Position numbers and translations under genes: made by a program
The notes under the pieces: generated by a model
The model's input: the letters and a program-made list of their open reading frames with translations, nothing else
The model's database searches: none
What the model was told of the DNA's origin: nothing
Shown: piece after piece, positions 1 to 14,940 of the stretch
Numbering within the stretch: position 1 is the first letter of the stretch
How the letters are laid out: every line of letters starts with the position of its first letter
Assembly (NCBI GenBank): GCA_026874595.1
Contig: CM049314.1
Location: forward strand, 26,175,729-26,239,728
DNA length: 64,000 nt
Reading direction: 5' to 3'
Source of the DNA: Sipunculus nudus
Taxonomy: Eukaryota > Annelida > Sipuncula > Golfingiida > Sipunculidae

Positions 1-3000
1 GAATTTGTATCGGTCATACAGCATTTTTATGTCATTTGGCCTTATTTTAATTAATATTTTGTACTTAAACCTGTCATGAGCCTTAAAACTGTATGTACGT
101 CTGTGCTTCCATTTTCCCTATCAAGCGTGATGATTGGACTACCCAAAGGTAACATGTTGTAATTCCTGTTACCCAATACCAATTTCCTTTCCGGTCCTAA
201 GGAAAGGATATATATTATTTCACTGCTATCATGCTGAATTCTAAAGAATTTAAAAAAAAGTATAATAGAAATTGCAACCTCACTAATACCAAATTCCAAA
301 ATTGGCCAACAGGACCATAGACTACTTCGATATAACGATATAACTACAGTGTTATTGCTAACATAGGGGATACATTTTTAGGGGCAGACAAATAAAAAAA
401 TGATGAAAAATCAATTTAAATTTAAATGTCAATAATTATCCACAATTTAACATTAACGCCTATAATTAGAGATAGGAAGCGTTAATTTATAATGTGTAAT
501 AGCCATTTGATTAAGGGTATATATGTTATATGGTAAGGTAAAGTGGAGTAGCTACCTGCACGCTTTTACATATAACATACATAAGACACCGGACGCACTG
601 TGCCCCCAGGATGTAAGGTAATGCGAAAGTACACTTTCCTATCACACAGTCTAATTCTATGTACACAACTGGAAAGCGAGAAGATTATCCATAAACCAAA
701 ATAGGTAACAGCACACACATCAATTCTCTAGGTTCAAAGACCCTGCTCTTCTTTATCATGACACTGAATTCCTTTGCGTCTGTTACTTTTTTTCCGACCT
801 GCGCTCTAGGCTAAATAAAGCGTTGTAATGGCTTCTTGTCAGCTTTGTAATTCAGTATGTTAAGGTAGTAGTACTGGCTTAATTCCTGATAATTGTTGTC
901 TTTGTAATAAAAGGTATACTTAATATAGAATATCAAGCGGATTGATTGCACTTGAGCACGTGTTGTGTCGCCGGTTCCATTAAGGCGGTTTCCGTTCAGT
1001 TAACACTACGATTTGCTAACTGGGTGTTTGAGATATGACTCCTGCCCTGCCATATGCCTGTGAATCACCTTTCCTCCAGCGCTAACGTAGGTGAGACGGC
1101 CTATGGCAAGGTGCAAGTGATTAATTAATGCATTGGCTAAGTCCATGCAGGGGCTGCCATAGATAACGGACGAGATTTTAAAGCCAAATCTACCTGGCTG
1201 AGCATACAAGAGTTAAGCTTAGTAAAGCTACCCTTACTCAAGCTATATAGTGTGCAAACGCATACGTCCTGGTGAATGACATGTTAGTGTTATATTTAAG
1301 TATCGTTGGTTTTCTCTATTTTGATGTGCATATAAAAACACAAACCTTTAAATGGCATCATGCTATTTCTGCTAAATCCTAGGTCTATCAAAAGATAAGG
1401 CTAAATAATTTCCAAATTAGCTACTTGCAATACCTCAATACTGTCTTAATATTCATACTGTCAACATCGCAACAACTAAATATTATGTACATTACAAATA
1501 TAAATGATAATGGCCGGAGATACAGAAGTCGAATGCCGTAATGTAAAATGAGTATGTTGAGTGCTGAAAAGCTCTCAGCGAGCCAAACCTGTTGAACCTC
1601 CAGACTTTTTCTGATGCTGTATTTTTGTTTTGTTTAACTGGTTAATGCAAATGGATTTCATATAATAAAACTTATTACAAGATAAAACCGGACTCTATAT
1701 GTGGAGGGCCTGTGTATACATGGTGTTAGCAGTCGACGCCGATGCACCCGTAGTCTACATTGCACAAGTCCATAAACAGGCAATAAAGGAGGCCTTTTTT
1801 GTGGGCTTGCATGGGTTATGAAGGTTACAATCCATCGTCTCCCAGCTTCCATCAAAGAAACAAGTCAAGGCTTATCATGGGACTTGTAGCCCTATGGGCA
1901 TACGAGATTTCAATGACAATTGAATGCTACTTTAATTTTCAACTCCCAGAAACCTAAAAAGAGTGTAAACCGTGATCAGAAAATCAATCCTACATCTGTT
2001 TGAATGGCCATGAATCCCGCCCGTAGCTCGTGTTTAAACACGCGTATCCAGTTAGGCTGACTCAGCACCGGCGCACCATTACACGCGCGGGTCCCGGCTT
2101 TAGGGTACTCTGCCCATTCTGACACTCGCAAGGACTATAAGCCCCGCCTACTGCAGACAGGGCCCTAGGTTTGTGACAGGTCGCTCTAGTGACATAACAA
2201 ACGTGCATGGTTCTCGTAATTTATAAAGATAACTCGTCAATTTATCTATGAAAAAATTTATAAATCAAAATTAAAAAATTGGAAACATGTAACCAGACAT
2301 ATTGAAAGTCGTTTTTTATTATTTAACAGTTTACATATTGTACAACAATGGTTGTTTAATATTTACACCTGATTTAACATAATCATTAACCGCAGATCAG
2401 TCAAATACCTGCAAATGCGGTATTTGCAAGATTCATTCCAAATAGCCACGAATAAAAAAATTATGATAAAGTCTGCTTCCTCAGAATGCCGTAAAATAGC
2501 AGCTGTCTCTTTAGTACTGTGAAGTCGTCCAGTATTTCATATCAAAGTAGTTATCATCATTTTGAAGGCCTTTTTATACTTATAAAAAGGAAATTATAAC
2601 TTGGCTAAACAGGAATCATCTCATAGAGGTCATACAGGAGTAAGAAAATGCTTTGATCAATTGTTCTTGTAATCATGCAGCTGGGACTTCGGTAGGAAAC
2701 ATACCTGACAAAACACGTGTGAAAGTTAGAAATCAATTATATTTGCAACAACACCAACATATTTTGGAAGACGCCGGTACTCACGCGTTTGCCCATGCCA
2801 AATTTAAAGGGCGGACTAGCTAAGCACAAAAATTATATCCAATAAAGCTTTATTAAGCAAGACGTAACCGGTTAGTTTGTGTCCGACATCTGTTCCAGCA
2901 GGCAGGGCAACTTGCTACAACTATCAAATATATCAACATACACAGATGATACAGGTAGCATACGGAAAAATGCAAAATTTCTGACTATTTATCTGTTATT

Positions 3001-3856
3001 ATAAAAATATTGTATGTGGACTATATAAGCTAATTAAATAAACATTATGACAGTTCTAATTAGATGAAACATTTATCAACCCAAAATATCCCAAATATAA
3101 CAAAATGTATTTTGAATTAAAGAAACATGAATTTTTGTCTCACGGCCGAGGTCAGCGGTTTTCAATAGATAAGCCGAAAAATTAAATTTAGTAAATTGCA
3201 TAGAATGGCAACATGAAAAAAAAAGAATGTCATGATAAAAAAATATTCTAGTTTACAGGTGTGTCTCAGCTTCATCTTATAATGCTATCGGTCCGTATAA
3301 TGCCTTTAGGGCGGATACGTAGATTATATAAATCTGTAGATGTCTCCAGTTTAGGTATGTCTTTCTTACAGCAAACTGCCTGTAGAGCATTAATTCTACT
3401 CACCATTTGTTGACGGATATGCTCTTCGGAACAAGCAAAGTAGCATTCTTTTGTCAAAAATTATATACTCGAATATTTTTCAATTCACAACTAACAATTT
3501 ATAAGGGTCCAAAATATTTTTTTTGTACGCTTTACTAAACAAACACGTTTGTGTATTGGTTGAATATAGTTTGATTCCCCACGTGTTGTACCAGTTGCCT
3601 ATGCGATCTAGCTACGCTTTGACTACGTTGCGCGAATATTAGCCGTTGGATTCAAGGGACCAGATGACTATATCGTCTGCTTGCTGCGAAACGCTAACTA
3701 TTTGTCCCGTCTTTGGAAGGCCATTGACATACGTGACAAAAAGTAAACGTCTCAGTATGAGCACGGGGAGTGCCAGATTCAAGCGTTATCTCATATATAT
3801 TGTACCTTTAAGATTAACCATAAGGGATCTTTCTGTCGTTAACGAGAAGATAAATC
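1..3856. other. AT-rich flank, no supported gene
   Basis: The open frames here are short, overlap on both strands and lack promoters, domains or repeats of a protein family. A GC-richer patch at about 2040-2200 stands out in composition but I recognise no RNA gene in it. I read the stretch as non-coding flank, probably host, with decayed repeats. Confidence 0.6.
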
Positions 3857-4893
3857 TCACCAGTTTATGTTGCATTGGGATTTCATAACTTTAATGCGGA
3901 GACTGTCAGGCCTTTTTGGATCAAAGGCCTTTTCCAAGTCGAGAAATGTGGATAAAGTCAGCTGTTTTCCCTTCAGATTATTTATGATGATCCGACTTAG
4001 CCGGAAAATAAGATTACGTGTTGATTCCCGGGAGTAAAAGCCTGATTGGTCGTCATTAAAACAATGGAGTCGCTCCATCTGCTCTGTTTATTCTGATTGA
4101 GGGGGCTTCGACTTTAAAATTAGCGAATCATGTATTGATAGAATTATTGAATTTTCTGGAAACTCTTTGTCTGAACGAATCAGGTCATAGTTTCCTTGTT
4201 TGATATGTTTTCTTGACGTTAGATTAATTTCCTATATTAAAGCAGCGTCTATATAACTTTGATCTAGATAATGTAAATTCAAGTATTTTGCTCGTTTAAG
4301 CCGTTGGTGTTGACGTGTGCAATATAAATTGTGGTTAACATACACTATTTACTGTGTGTATTGATCGTTCCTGTTTAGACTAAGGTTAGCAAGCGGTTAT
4401 CACTGGCCAGTTTTTCAAACCTGTCAATGTCGTGTCTAATTACTGCGCGATCGACCTTTTGACGGAATACCACCTAGTCAATCCAGCAGCTGTCCCGCAT
4501 ATCTGATCAAGTTGACCACTGGGGTTGAAGTTGTACACCAGATCGGGATGAACGACTAGGTGTGTCGATTAAGATGTGCCTTTGTCGGAGTAGCCTTGGG
4601 GTTCGGCAGTGTCCAAGCGTTTGTTTATGTGAGTGTTGCAGGCTGCATGAGTACCTGCTTTGCCGGAATTGCTGTGCTGATCCTGTTTCGTCTCTCCGGT
4701 CTTGAGTTACGATTTGCCTCTTTAAATGCTTTGCAACCGCTATAGAATGCAATATCTGCACCTGAAAAATTAAGCATCTCGCGTGAGCTTTGCTCATTGA
4801 ACAGGCACGTATTCCATGTCCTGTCTCTCCGCACCTAAGTGCTGTAACCTTGTCTAGCCGATGTCTAAAATGTTGACACTTAAAACATTGGTC
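3857..4893 (-). mobile_element. Decayed non-LTR retrotransposon (RT and CCHC fragments)
   Basis: On the minus strand, 4893-4805 encodes a damaged pair of gag-type zinc knuckles (CFKC, then CGETGH...C, some cysteines lost), as in ORF1 of Jockey-like LINEs. Downstream on the same strand, 4078-3857 encodes a reverse-transcriptase fragment with the DDQSGF and FLDLEKAFD blocks (RT motifs around the first catalytic Asp). The order ORF1 then RT is right for a LINE, but only about 700 bp separates them, so the endonuclease part is deleted or unreadable. No intact frame remains. It marks the left part of the window as ordinary transposon-bearing eukaryotic DNA. Confidence 0.75.
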
Positions 4894-5621
4894 ATCTTTA
4901 GGGGGCGGTGTATTGCTCTAACTTGAATATTCGTTGGGCCAGTCTGAAAGGCGTCTTAAGCGCAGAAACGTAGTCGGCGTCGCCGTCAAATGTATGATTA
5001 ACAATATTACTTACCCCTTGGTCGTGATGAAGCTCGTGGCTTTCGCGACACCTATGTGTCTAAGTTCGCTGAAATGTCAGAGTCAGTGACTGCCGGGAGA
5101 ACTCTTTATACTACCCCATACTTGCGAATTGTTGTAGTCGGTCCATGCCGCTAACCAGTGCCAGCAAAGGTAGCACGGCTACATCCTGGAAGCTTTTGCC
5201 ATGTGGCGTCCCTCTTTAGTGAGCCGTGAAATGGCCTGACCTCCTAATTAAGTGGTCGCTAATCCTCCTGAAGTCAGTGCGCCTACAAGTGCGTTTATTT
5301 CCAGTCAGCTGATTTTTTTTCTTTTAATATGTGATCTTTAGGAGACTTTGCTAATTTTATGCTTTCTTATTTAATTGTTTTTTTGTATGAACCATTCCTA
5401 AAATATTCTGTGCTTCGTCGTGTAAAGGCTATATTTTTGGCGTTTCATAATAACCTATTTGTTTGTAAATGTGTTTGGGAGGTAAGTTATATGTAACAAA
5501 TCCCTGAGTTTGCAAATGATCTTCATTTATGTTTATGTTATATATTTTAATATGTATATACATATTAGATATCTAATGGGTCTTATGTTCAGAGAAGACC
5601 TACACTGATTTTATTAAATAC

Positions 5622-7990
5622 TAGCTGATAGACCCGGTATACCGGGCTTCTTACTGGAGTTGGGAAGATTTATTAACTGAGATGTGAAATGTTGGCTCAT
5701 TTTTTTTTATTCTAAATGTTAACAGAAAATATAGGTTTTCAGTTGGAAACTTTCTCCATAAGATATGTAGAAACATTTTGGCACGTCTGCGGAATAACTC
5801 ACGCACCTCTCTGAGGCACAACACTTCTGTGAACAGAAAACGTTTCTATGTACAGCTGCTTGTATCTTAATTTTGCCACTTACTTTTAAATTACATGAAT
5901 CCTTAACATCATACCGTCCGTCCGAATAAACTCATAATCTGGTGGAGACAGTGCGTGAGTCATTCTGCAGTCGCTCCAATATCTTTAACATTAATTTTGT
6001 GGTTCTGTCCTCGTGGCAAGAATTTTATAGCCCGGTATGTTTACCTTGATGACCTGGCCAGTGATGGTGTTGACATTGCGAACCGGAATGAGACGCGTGG
6101 GCATTCAGGTTTTCGATGATATTTGACTGGATTCTATCGGTGGCCGTATAAAGATTAGGTTGATGCGAGGAACAAATGAGAGATATATTAAGTGTACGTT
6201 GCAAGGAAACTGTTCCTGAAGAAATATGCATACCTCGTAAGTAGCAGAAGCGGACCCAACGGTATTCCATGCAGAGGGTCCGTATTCATTTTCAACCGCC
6301 GCAATGTTGTTTTTTTTTTACATCGTATCAGACAAATTTTTAGGTCTGAAACCCCAGACACCACTCCACCGCACCCCACCCAACCCCACGCCTGTTCCTG
6401 AAATTGGGACCTTGAATTAGGTTTTTTCATTAATCCTCCTTGGTTGAACGCTCCATTTCATAAAGCGATAAACATGTGTTTTTCTCTTTTAATGACCACG
6501 CACGTGGGTCAAATCCCTCATTGAAAGCAAGCGTTATTCATATGAACAATAGTCCTTAGTGTTAGAGGTTAAGTGACAACGATGCACGCATTCCGGTGAT
6601 TGCCGAAGGCAGATCGGCTGTGCTCGGTAAAAAAACGGAAAAATCACTCAAAATTATATGTATATTAAAAATTGTTTATTTTAATATCGCCTTTGTCACT
6701 ACGGTGATAATAACCTTTAAATGATGTATGGCACAATATTGTACACAGCGCGGTTTAAGAGAACATCGCGAACAAACGTGAACTGAATTCCTTTATAAGT
6801 ATTAGATTAGATAGCTAATAGACCCGGTATACCGGGCTTATTACCGGGGTTAGATAGATTAATTAACTGAGATGTGAAATGATGGCTTATTTTTTATTCT
6901 AAAAGTTAACAGAAAATATAGGTTTTCAGTGGGAAACTGTCTCCTTAGATATGTAGAAACATTTTGGCACGTCTGCAGAATAACTCACGCACCTCTCTGA
7001 GTCACAACACTTCTGTGAACAGAAAACGTTTCTATGTACAGCTGCTTGTATCTTAATTTTGCCACTTACTTTTAAATTACATGAATCCTTAACATCATAC
7101 CGTCCGTCCGTATAAACTCTTAATCTGATGGAGACAGTGCGTGAGTGATCCTGCAGTTGCTCCAATATTTTTAACATTTATTTTGTGGTTCTGTCCTCGT
7201 GGCAAGAAATTTATAGCCCGGTATGTTTACCTTGATGACCTGGCCAGTGATGGTGTTGACATTGCGAACCGGAATGAGACACGTGGGCATTCAGATTTTC
7301 GATGATATTTGACTGGATTCTATCGGTGACCGTATAAAGATTAGGTTGATGTGAGGAACACATGAAAGATTTATTAAATGTACGTTGCAAGGAAACTGTT
7401 CCTGAAGAAATATGCATATCTCGTAAGTAGAAGAAGCGGACCCAATGGGACTCTATGCAGAGGGTTCGTATTCATTTTCAACCTCTGCAATGTTTATTTT
7501 TACATCGTATCAGACAAATATTTAGGTCTGAAACCCCAGACACCACTCCATCGCACCCCACCCAACCCCACGCCTGTTCCTGAAATGGGAACCTTGAATT
7601 AGGTTTTGTCCTTAATCCTCCTTGGTTGAACTCTCCATTTCATAAAGCGAGAAACATGTGTTTTTCTCTTTTAATGACCACGCACGTGGGTCAAATCCCT
7701 CATTGAAAGCAAGCATTATTCATATGAACAATAGTCCTTAGTGTTAGAGGTTAAGTGACAACGATGCACGCATTCCGGTGATTGCCGAAGGCAGTTCGGC
7801 TGTGCACGGTAAAAAACGGAAAAATCACTCAAAATTATATGTATATTAAAAATTGTTTATTTTAATATCGCCTTTGTCACTGCGGGGATAATAACCTTTA
7901 AAATGATGTATGGCACAATATTGTACACAGCGCGGTTTTAGAGAACATTGCGAACAAACGTGAACTGAATTCCTTTTATAAGCATTAGAT
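5622..7990. repeat. Tandem direct duplication, about 1.19-kb units
   Basis: Two near-identical copies, 5622-6809 and 6812-7990, each opening with a palindromic motif (GACCCGGTATACCGGGC) and ending with the same GAATTCC...TTATAA...ATTAGAT block. They differ by scattered substitutions and small indels. The frames inside are duplicated, short and without recognisable domains. Probably a mobile-element unit duplicated in tandem; family not identified. Confidence 0.85.
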
Positions 7991-9990
7991 AATACTGAAG
8001 TCTGTATAATGTAGTTGTGATTTACGCTGTCCAAAGCTTGCTAAAACATAATTCAATTGCTATGATTGCTTGTGTACAAAAGAGATATGTCTGATAAAAA
8101 ATATATATGTATTAATATAATATAATAATCATGTATTCCATGAATAATTACATGTATTTATTTATAACAGATACCAAACGAGGAACATATGAAAACCACA
8201 AAATCACAAGAAGTACCTCTTCCAGATGTATGACTTAGAACTATCAACTATTTCTTTCTTCCTGGTTCTTTTAGAAAGACATGAAAACTTGAAAGCCCTA
8301 TTAACTTACTCAGCATATACTCTGGTGTTACAAGTGACCACGTGTGTGTCATTCCCTCCTTTTGCCCATTGTATGTGTAAATGCATGGAAATTTAAGAGT
8401 CCCCTTATTTGACCTTTTCATCAATGAGGTCATTAGTCTGTTCGAGACATCCTGTAGTAGGCGCAGATGAATGGGTTTCTGCTGAGGAGGCGGCTGCATT
8501 AATGTACCATGTATATAAAAGCAAACCAGGTTCCCCATAATAGCGCCTTACACATAATCACCGGCTGACCTGTAAGGTTCATCGCCTGTAATATAGACTC
8601 TGCCTATACTTGTCTCTATTATTTAAGAGCCGGCGTCTCGAAAAAAATGCAATAAACTCTTGTGGGTTATAAATTTCCAAGAATACTGGTTGTGATTATC
8701 GCCTTAAAGCGGAACCTTATTCCAAAAGAATTCAGAACGATAGACAGTTAGCTCATTCCAAACAGTGCCTGGTTAGGTGAGCCATGCCACCATCATTCGC
8801 ATGTGAAATACATTTATATTATGAAAATATCTTACAATCCGTATGCCGTTGAAAGTCGTTGTAGTGTTATTCAGGCTGTTCAGATTCAGTCTATCGCTCC
8901 AGTGGGTATGATATATTTGTAGTTTGTATATTAAAACCATGCATGGGTTTTACAAATAAATGTGGGCTTTGGAACTATTAAGAGGGAAGGAGGTATTGAA
9001 ACAATCTCGAGAACAATCAAAATTTATACGGTTGTATACCATATAACTTAATAAATCGCCTAACATTTGGGCGGCGCTGAACTTATTAATCATAACACTT
9101 ATTAAATAAATACTTTTTTACGTAGCTTGACAACAATGAACATGTTAGCCTTGATTAGTAAGAGTGTAACGTTTATTAGAACCGGTGATCGGGTTTAATC
9201 ATAATGACCAAATCGGGATAATTTTGTGTCTCTTATGGACACAGGCATACAGATAAGAAAAAAAAAGAAATATTTATGGAAGATTTAAACATATTATCAA
9301 CGGGAACAGGCTGATTAGTCCCCAAATCCATTTCGTTCTCGTCTCTTCGTACTCCCCCCTGTTTCTCCACAGGTCCGATTCGCACCCAGGAATGGGGCCA
9401 TAAACTGTTTTGTCCACATATTTGCAAACATAGTGTCATTATGTCCACAGTATTAAATACCTATGTCTAAACAAAACGATACATCTGATCCAGCATACCT
9501 ATGACGGGTATACATTTCAGGTATTTTTTGATAAATATAAATATTGTTTAAATGATTGAATCGTGTATATTTATATACTTTAATGAGGAACATAATCAAT
9601 TAAAGTTTAAGTATATCGATATTAGTTAAAATCAACAAACAATAATTGTTATGGTAATTATCTTTATTTCTAATTATAATAATAATCATAATGATAACCA
9701 TGATCACTTGATCATAAAAAAATGTTATTGAATAAATAAGTAATTGATAATACTTCTATTAATAAAACAATTGTATATCTATAACAAATGTAATATTACT
9801 CTTATAAAACATTATTGTCAATATTAATATTATTTTCTTGGATATGGATTTTTGTATGAATAAGAAATCTGTTAATAAAACAAATATAGCATTTTTTAAA
9901 TAAATATATATATTCATAAATGTATAACAAAAAGAAATAACACTGATTATTCGGATTATTAATAATCCATCTATCAATCTGCAACCTTTT
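7991..9990. other. No supported gene; AT-rich
   Basis: A 96-codon minus-strand frame at 8248-8538 is the longest but has no recognisable motif, promoter or paralogue in the window. The rest is A/T-rich with short runs. I see nothing to annotate. Confidence 0.5.
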
Positions 9991-9996
9991 TGAAGA

Positions 9997-10840
9997 TGTT
10001 GGTTCTGTGACCTTGACCTTTTACCTCATAACCATAGAATCTATAGGGTTCTTACTTTAGTGATGGGTCATACGTATGTCACGTTGGAAATCCATGTTGC
10101 TATCGACACTAGATATATCATAAAAGGTGTTTTATTTTTACCATATATGGACACATTAAAGGTTACGGTCACTCTAAGGAAAAAGGTCATGACCCACATA
10201 TAAATAGACCCCATCTCAAATCCCATCTCTCTACATGTGCATAATATGAAAGAAATCTGTCCATACGTTTTTGACTTAAAATGCTTACAGTATTGTCAAA
10301 TGGCAATTGTGGGGTATTAAAAAGGCGTATCACCAAGAAAAGGGTGATAGGTGGCGCCACCACTTTTCGGTATATCACAAGACTATCCAATATCTTCGGT
10401 CACTATGATTTCGGGACCAGTCCATGCAAGCTTACTTGAGATATTTCAGAATTTGTGTTATTTTCAGCAAAAATGGACTTATTCAAGGTCATGGTCACTC
10501 TCCTAGCATAGGTCATGACCTCATATTAAATAGACTTCGTCCCCTTACCTATATCTATACAAATGTAAAGTTTGAAAAAGATCAGTGAAATATTTTGTTG
10601 GGATATCCATATCACAATGTATTTTTTCTGCGGCGGCGGCGTACCGTCGTGAAACCATAATATGCCAACTTTGTCTAGGGATACCATAATAATTATGAAA
10701 AGCGGCGGATATGAAATACAACCCCTGCGCCGTAGAATGGCATTTAAACTGTAATGTATTCCTGGAATGAAATGCCATCCAATCGTAATTGTTGGTGATA
10801 CAATTCCACATTTGCATTTTTTTAGTTATATGCCCATTTT
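9997..10840. repeat. GACCTT-rich interspersed repeat with two diverged ~326-bp units
   Basis: Opens with TGACCTTGACCTT at about 9999. A unit with GGTCACTCT...AAGGTCATGACC begins near 10159 and recurs near 10485 with similar following text (AAATAGAC, CATATTAAATAG, GTGAAATATTT-like segments). This class of GACCTT repeat is common in molluscan genomes; that is recollection, not a database match. Confidence 0.6.
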
Positions 10841-10888
10841 AGCAGTCAGTTTATGAAATGATGGACTCTTTACAAACTCGTGGTGTTC

Positions 10889-10936
<48 letters not shown>
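10889..10936. repeat. (TA)n microsatellite
   Basis: About 46 bp of uninterrupted TA dinucleotides, visible directly. Confidence 0.95.
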
Positions 10937-10944
<8 letters not shown>

Positions 10945-11184
10945 TCCGAAATACATCGTGTAATATTGCAAATACAGTCAGAATATAATAACATGGTGTA
11001 CACGGTGACTCATATGTTCATTCAGAGTGTTATCAAGTGCAACATCAGAGATCCTTATCAGAGGCCATTTATAAAGCATACATCAGCTGAAAGCCTTCAT
11101 GGTTTTTCGAACACAAGCTGTCAACTATTAATAGTTTGGCTTGTATCACAACAAGGAAGTGTTGATAACATCTATAACGCATAG

Positions 11185-13873
11185 TGTAACCGTCTTGGCT
11201 TGACTGGCAAATACAATACAATGAAGATTTGTCCTAGATGCGGAGCTGACGGTCATATACAGTGACGTATGTGTTGTTCTATCATGCGTATACAAGCACC
11301 ACAAATACACACACATACACATTATTAGATGTGTGTGGAATCTGCTCAATAATTCTGTAGGGATGAATCTGATTATTTTCACTTATAATCATTTCATTAA
11401 GACCGTAGTCCTTTATAAACCTGTCTGATAATGCTCAAAGATTAAATCAGTACTATAAAGTTATTAACTGGACATTTAAGAAAATGAGTATGTTAGGCCA
11501 AAACAATAAAAATGTATGGTTCTCAGGCACTCGCATCAAGTTTAAACCCCTGTATCAAAAATTTTATTTTGATTTTCAATAAAAACTTTCCAATTTTGAG
11601 TTGCTGCCGCTCCGACATTTCTTTCGACAGGATAAAACCATACTCTTTCATTTGTTTTGTAGCGCTTTTACTGATTTAACTGTATAAAAACTTATTTTCA
11701 TGCTTTTCCCTGATCATTTGATATTTTTATCGAAACGTACCAAACAGAAAAATAAAATGAAAAGCACCCGCCCGCAATGATTTCTGAAAAACAGATTTTG
11801 AGAACCATACTACTTTTTTGTTTGGCCTTATAATGTCTGATGTATAGTTATCACCACAGCTGTAAATTAAAGCATACTGTAAATAATATGACCGTACAAT
11901 TTACTATGAATTTTTTTTGTCGACGTAACATGGTGTAATTTTGGGCATGATTAATATTATTGAGGTAAATCCAAAATAGTATTTCTATATTTAATATGTG
12001 ACCGATTCATAACAACAGTAATGATTCCCTACATAGCTGTCCTTATATAAATTCTTAAATTAAGAAACATCGAAGAGTTTAGACATTTATATCAATCTAT
12101 TTATTTTACACATATTGTACAGATGCATATGCTGCATGGGTGCAGGGAGGGGGATGGGGGAATGTGTTATGAGAAGAAAGACCTTACAAAACATGCAGAG
12201 AACTTCAGCCCAGATATTTGTAATATACTTTGTTTAACCAGATTGTCATAAAATCATGTGTGGTAATTTATGGTATACATCTACGTTAACGATATTAATA
12301 CTTTACGGCCCTGCTTATGAATACATTATTGCATCAAACATGGCTTGCAGGTAGGCGATAATGAATGTCATTTGCCAAAAAACCCTTATTAATCAACTAA
12401 ATCTACAACTAATAATTTAATGACCCTTCTTAAGCCGAGGACAGAACATTATAAATCAAATTTGTATTTATGCTGGTCTGTTGTTATAGAATATGTTACC
12501 ATATTTGAGATAGATCAGTAAACTCTTTCGCCACTTTTAAGCATATCGCCAAATCTGTCTTTTTAAGCTCTCAATTTATACTAAATATACTATTATATAT
12601 TTTCTACTTTGAGGTTTCGCAATAAATGCGATGTGTTTATGCTATAAATGTTGTTCGTAATATGTATACTTTTATAATCATCATATGTTTGTCAGATTTA
12701 ATGTGTATAGATTTGTGTATATGATCGGATGTTTTTAAATGTAAATGTATTTCATATTTTTACATTCACAGGGCCTAGTGGAAGAACAGAATCACTTCTG
12801 TTTCAGTTACCTTGAATAAATATACTAATGATTAATAATAAAAAATAACAATATTTGTATATATATATTTAGGTGAAAATTCAACAAAAGTAATGGTAAA
12901 TCATTAGTTTCTATTATATCAGAAGACAATATTATATATGATATATTAACAATACATCTGTTGCACACTGTCTTATTACTTTTAATCTGATTGTATAATC
13001 TGAAATGACTAAGATATATCAATGAAAAAAATTAATTAAGCATTTAAGGAACTTATTATTAATTGTATTAGGTATATCGGGGATGCAATACAAAATTCCC
13101 CATTAATGGTCATTGGTCAATATGACTTCCTAGTTCATCACAATAAATTTCCTTGTTTGTTTAATAAAATATCCTGGTTTGTTTCATAAAATTTCCCGTC
13201 TGTTCGACAGTATACTGTTTCGTAAAAATGTTACATTAATATAGAAAGGGAAAGTTTCATAAATGCATTACTTCACGGAAGTATGATGTCATAAAATTTC
13301 CAACCAATTTACAAATGAGGAAAGATTTTATCAAAGTAATATTTGTGTGACAATAATACCATAGAGGAAGTAAATATGAAACGTTCTTGTTCCGGGTTGG
13401 TTTATTATAAATACGCAGATCACATATTGAGTTGACGTTATATGAAGACAGAATTCCGTATCGAATTCAGCTGGTCAACTGCTCGGCAAAAGGTAGGCGT
13501 TTCTTGATATTACCAAACAGTGTTTTTTGTATACAGTGAAATACCCAATTATTATCGCTCCATGCAAGCTGTTTTACTTTCTACAGCTGAGTTCTCCAAC
13601 ACCTGTTTCATTTCATTTAACTTGTTAATATATTGTCAGGCAAACTTCGTCGTGTCAGCAAGTGTTAATCTTTACCCCAAAGTCTATTCGCATAAAATTC
13701 CCTGGTGTGTATATACCATGAAACACCTAATTCATGTATACGATGCTCATACATGAAATATATCAGACAACAAGAGAGAGAGAATTAGAAGAATAAAATA
13801 TAAGTGTATTTAATCAGAAGTCATATTATATGATCCTGTGAGGAACTGATGAACGATCATATGCAATGTACAT

Positions 13874-13879
<6 letters not shown>
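11185..13879. other. No supported gene
   Basis: AT-rich sequence with only short random frames. From about 13120 to 13340 there are repeated phrases resembling TCATAAAATTTCC, probably an old simple or interspersed repeat. Nothing codable. Confidence 0.5.
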
Positions 13880-13919
<40 letters not shown>

Positions 13920-14019
13920 TTTCTTTAAATAACATGATGACGGGTTTGTTTATATATATGACCTTTTTCCAACCCTATATTGAGAGAGCTCTACGTGTAA
14001 TGTGATAATTTGGGTTATT

Positions 14020-14058
<39 letters not shown>
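13880..14058. repeat. Two (AT)n microsatellites
   Basis: Alternating AT runs at 13880-13913 and about 14024-14058, separated by about 110 bp of unique sequence. Confidence 0.9.
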
Positions 14059-14062
<4 letters not shown>

Positions 14063-14940
14063 CCTGTGTTACGATTTGGTCTTGTATATTTGCCATCAAT
14101 CCATTTTGTCACTTGCAATGAACACTTCCCTTATATAAGTTCAGTCATAAATTCTCATAATATACATATCAGAAACTGTACGCACCTGCATTGGCCTGAA
14201 AATGGGCAATTTTGTGATATGTGTACAACTAACTGGTAAAAGACACATCCAACGCTTTTGTGCTGATATTCAGGATGTGTTTTGTTATGCTCTGTTAAAC
14301 CCGAGCTTCACTGACAGGAAACCAAGCGGTTGATAACATCGATTTGTACACACGCATACATTGGCGTGCACCGAACGTACAAACATATAGATATTCTAGG
14401 CAAGCTAACAATCTGAATGTATTTATATGAATAATTATTTGACTATATCACAGATTATGTGTAAAAATTCAGTTCTCTTTAAAAAAAATGCTGGAGATAT
14501 TTAATATAACCGTATTTCAAAATGAATACACATTATTCTCATGCTAAACAAGTTTTGAAGATTAACAGTATCTTCTAATATTCATAATGAATTATTTTGT
14601 GGTTACAAATTGGATTAAAATAGTTATAGCCAGTTGAAATGTCGAATTTAACTGTAACCGTTAAAAGAGTATATATTGCTGCCATCTGGTGTGTGCTGGA
14701 GGAATTACTTTGGATTATCAAATTAAATTATTTCTTTAGACAGTTATGTAATATTGGCTTGCAAATGTTCTCAAATGGTCGACAAGCAAACCTGATGGCC
14801 GCTGATAGTCCTTTGTATGTGATATACCAAGAGACAAGGTCAAGGTCATTGTAAAACACCGAAAGGTTATTTCCGTCATAACTTCATCAATATTAGACCT
14901 ATCGTCACAGACAGAGGCTCTATTTTTTTTCTCTGAGGCT